Shown: one piece after another, positions 61,001-64,000 of the stretch
Numbering within the stretch: position 1 is the stretch's first letter
Layout of the letters: every line of letters begins with the position of its first letter
NCBI GenBank assembly: GCA_004794785.1
Contig: SJOL01008821.1
Coordinates: forward strand, 890,484 to 954,483
Source: Opisthorchis felineus
Lineage: Eukaryota > Platyhelminthes > Trematoda > Opisthorchiida > Opisthorchiidae
DNA length: 64,000 bases
Direction of reading: 5' to 3'
Made by a program: the position numbers and the translations under genes
Notes under the pieces: generated by a model
Databases searched by the model: none
What the model was told of the DNA's origin: nothing
What the model saw: only the letters and a program-made list of their open reading frames with translations

Positions 61001-63679
61001 CTACAAGGGCCACGACAATGCTAACGTAAATGGAAAGCAACGCAAACCCGTTGTTTCCATATTGGTTTGCTGCTTTAGATAGGGAAGATGGGAACCTATG
61101 CTTATTGCACCGTACCCAACCAGTTTTGTACGTGTTGTTTGCTGATCGTACGAAACATTCTCCATTTGCGAAGAAATACTACGCTAATAAAAAAATAGGC
61201 GAAGATGAGAGCTACTGGATTTCTCAGTGGCAGAGGTAGCTAAGCGTGGCAAATATTCGCTAATGTCAAGAAAACCTACCTCAACCGTCTCTTAATCCTC
61301 TCATCCGAAAATGAGTTTCGTTTGAAAAACAACACCCTCCTCAAGCAATTAGTTGTTGGCATCGCCTGTGGCTGCGAAAATAGATCCATTTGCGCGCAGC
61401 CTGGTGTTCCAATCAAAATGAAGAAATCAGTCCTGTGCTGCGCCCTGACAAACTTAAATGACACATATGTTTTCTTGGCATTCAGGATCTGGTTATTAAT
61501 TCTCTTTATTTTTCAGCCGTCATATGGATTGACAGGTGTGTCAGCTGAATAGGGGCCCAAGCAGTGATTGGCAGCTCTCTAGAATGTTTGCATCACATAT
61601 GTATTTTGATGAACATGATTGATGCTCTGTTCATTGCTCTATTCATTGTTATATTGTTTTAATATGCCAAGTGCTGTATACACACATCAATTTGAATACA
61701 TACGTGCTACTTGTTACGCCGTGCTGAATTCTGGATTTCCAGTTCTTTTGGTTATACCGATATAAGTGCTGAACTCAGTTATCACATGTGACAAGTTGCT
61801 TACTAATACATTCTCCTTACATTCGTATTACATTCTTATTTATATAATAATCATAAGTTTATTTCCCAGCTTCTAAAGTACATAACAAGTGAGGAATGGT
61901 CCGGTCATCACAATTTGGACGGGACTAGCAACAACAACGTAACGGAGGGAGCGCAAAACCAAGAGGTCCTGTCCGTCACGTGAAAAAAGTAAGTTTCGGA
62001 AAACAAAAACCGGGACATTGAGGCAGGAGAGGTTCCAGTATGTCAGCGATATAGATGGATGCTTTGAGCTAAAACTGAAATTCGTTGCTGACTCGGGATG
62101 ACCTTGGACAGTTCAGTTGATTGACAGGGTCACGAAAAGCATGAGCAGGGATGGTACGGTGAAGAAATTCGCGGTATGGATTGGCGGCAGCTTGTATCTT
62201 GTATATTGTACGTAGAACCTGGATGGGCTCACTGGTTTCGCCGTGTAGAGGGGTACAGGGTAAAAGTCCTTTTCGCAAGTGAAGTTGGCCTAATGAGTAG
62301 GAACAAACGAGCAACGTAAAGAAAACCGGCGAAGTGTTGGAAGGGGCAAACTGAAGATGCAGCGGAACACCAAGGTGATTAATTTCATGTAAGTGTTCAG
62401 CGCAATATAACAAACTCGTTTCAGAGGTGGTTGTGACCAGGTAAGTTGTTTTACTTAGGTGCAAGTAAATGTCCGCGGAGATGAGAGGGGATAATCGAGA
62501 GTATGAAGAGAAAAGTTGAGGATATGCAGTCAGATTGGGCGTGGCAATGCTGTGTCAACATTCCACTGACAAACTTCGGTCTCTGGACAGCTCCTTAGCG
62601 GACGTCATGGCTGAGGTCCTGGAACAAAGAATGTGCACTTCTGGGGCCAGCGTGATTTAACCAGCTAAGGGGGCAAAGCGGGTAAGCTCGAGTTGCTGTA
62701 GAATCTCAGGTCCTTTCGGTTCAGCTGGAGATCCATGCAGATGTAAAGCGGGGGCCAGGTGGGCTGGATAAACACCTGACAGTTTTTCTCAGCGGCTATT
62801 ACCGATGATCAAAGCTTGGGAAGAGTATGGAATGGGATGAGATCAGTAGAACCTGGTGAGCGTAAGGGGGTATCAGATGATATGCAGTTCACTATTGGAA
62901 AAATCTAAAGTTTAATACAGTTTTGGAGATGACGGTACGTCATTAAATGAAACTAGATACGGGCAAATTTACGTTGAGTGTCTTGCAACCAAGTGAAGTC
63001 CGGGGCCTTCGAAATAGTGAGAAGCATAGAAAAAGCCTCATAAGTGTGCTTATGCTTGGCGTGTATAGGGTGCACTGAGACAGCGATGCAATAGGCCACG
63101 GTATGTGGTAATGATGGTCCTTTTATTTTCACTGAGCGTCGGTAGATCAGTAGGCAAAACACAAAAATGATTAGTTACATAATCTTGGCAGATAGCCAAT
63201 GTGCTAAAAAGCAAAGAAGCTAGCCTTTGGATTGGATTGTAGGGGCAACTACAAGGTTAGTTGTACAGTGAGCAGCGTTAGTCTTTAGCTGTGTTACAGA
63301 ACCTTATCGGAGGGCTTCCTTAGTTCAAAGGGGCGGTTACTGTACGGAGGGGCATCAGGTAGAAAACGAATGATGAGAATACAACTTCTGAGGTTCAACT
63401 GGAAGGTGCTGCATGGAATGAGTAGTAAGGTAGGAGCGTTGGGCACAAGTCACTGATATCAGGTCCAAGCAATGAGTGATGTATGGCGAAAGAAGCCAAC
63501 AGGCACTACCCGTGCATGCTAGCCTTGAGGAATCAGTAGTCTTATTATTTTACCTGTATGTAACCACCGCGAAAAGGAAACAGTAGCAAGTGAGGTATGT
63601 TTGGATGAAGTGAACCCGGTGTGGTGCAACCCCAACACAGGCTGCCGTGACAACGGTCATTGGCATCGTAAATGTAACC
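52029..63679. other. Intergenic, no gene supported
   Basis: Open frames are short and unrecognised. The most exon-like are 60761-60872 (after ACATTTCAG, encoding ESFPERRPLDLHDRIIIYSL) and 61030-61239 (69 codons from an ATG, encoding LYVLFADRTKHSPFAKKYY). The next frame, about 61244-61552, ends with a hydrophobic stretch. None shows a known family. From about 61.9 to 63.6 kb the plus strand is noticeably purine-rich. A short (AC)5 lies near 54896. Confidence 0.4.
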
Positions 63680-64000
63680 CACGGATTCACGGATTGATAC
63701 ACAGGATCGGGGCTTTTGCCCAAGTTTCTCGGGTCGGTTGTGTTCTTGCCGTTCTGCGGTTGTGGTTCACCTGAAAGGCACAAGCGAAAAAAGGGTGTAG
63801 CACTGCTCTTTAAGTTCTCAGCGCTGGGCAGTATGTTTTCCAGCACGAGGACTCGCATAAGAAAGCGTCTAATAGTGCTTTGAACTGGGTTCTAGAAGGA
63901 GCGTGGACAACTGTCGGAGGAAGGTTCTTCCACGCAACTACTACACGAAATGAGAACAAATTTTGCCTGATAAAGGCGTTCGCTCTGAGCTTGAAAATCT
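63680..64000 (-). pseudogene. LINE (Jockey/CR1-like), copy 2, 3' end, runs off the window
   Basis: On the minus strand, 64000 down to 63810 is an open frame ending in TAA. It reads NAFIRQNLFSFRVVVAWKNL, then PPTV and FKALLDAFL, the standard C-terminal end of Jockey/CR1-like LINE ORF2 (FFSNRVVxxWNxLP...FKxxLD). The 3' UTR part matches 19880-20160 (shared TTCACGGATT and ACACAGGAT). This copy is better preserved than the one at 19880 and continues beyond the window edge. Confidence 0.75.

Noticed and set aside
62069..62464. 131-codon minus-strand frame
   Set aside because: No motif, splice context or neighbouring exon; kept as unassigned.

Overview
The window reads as gene-poor, repeat-rich metazoan nuclear DNA. 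Two split genes have introns that break at exact GT/AG sites. Most of the rest is dispersed transposon remnants, plus one assembly gap. A flatworm (digenean fluke) source is the best guess. That guess rests on the mix of repeats (a tRNA-derived SINE, APE-type LINEs, a Penelope-like fragment, gypsy elements), on moderate GC and on a possible 38-nt intron in a transposase remnant. It is an inference and the species is not resolved.

Layout. From 1 to about 9960 I find no gene I can support. 9963-11381 (minus) holds a decayed MULE-type transposase. 14425-18943 is a complete Ty3/gypsy LTR retrotransposon with one open gag-pol frame of 1287 codons, ATGG target duplications and LTRs about 97% alike. 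It sits inside an older, unrelated gypsy gag gene on the minus strand, whose two halves flank it. 19.9-22.2 kb holds two different LINE remnants back to back.

Two genes lie on the plus strand. 24113-35383 is TMEM129, an ER-membrane RING E3 ubiquitin ligase: five exons, 426 residues. 39732-51176 is BORCS5 (myrlysin), the myristoylated lysosome-anchoring subunit of the BORC complex: four exons, 336 residues. Both were recognised by protein similarity from memory, and all exon phases agree. Their long introns are filled with SINEs, LINE pieces and a Penelope-like fragment. A solo LTR of the same gypsy family lies 540 bp beyond BORCS5. From 52.0 to 63.7 kb no gene can be supported. The right edge is the 3' end of a second copy of the minus-strand LINE.

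Seven copies of one tRNA-derived SINE are scattered through the window, three with clear target-site duplications. I see no sign of an undescribed enzymatic or defence system. The interest is in the nested transposon history, the apparent integration-site pattern of the gypsy family, a hammerhead-like hairpin in the Penelope remnant, and unresolved extra-exon candidates in BORCS5.
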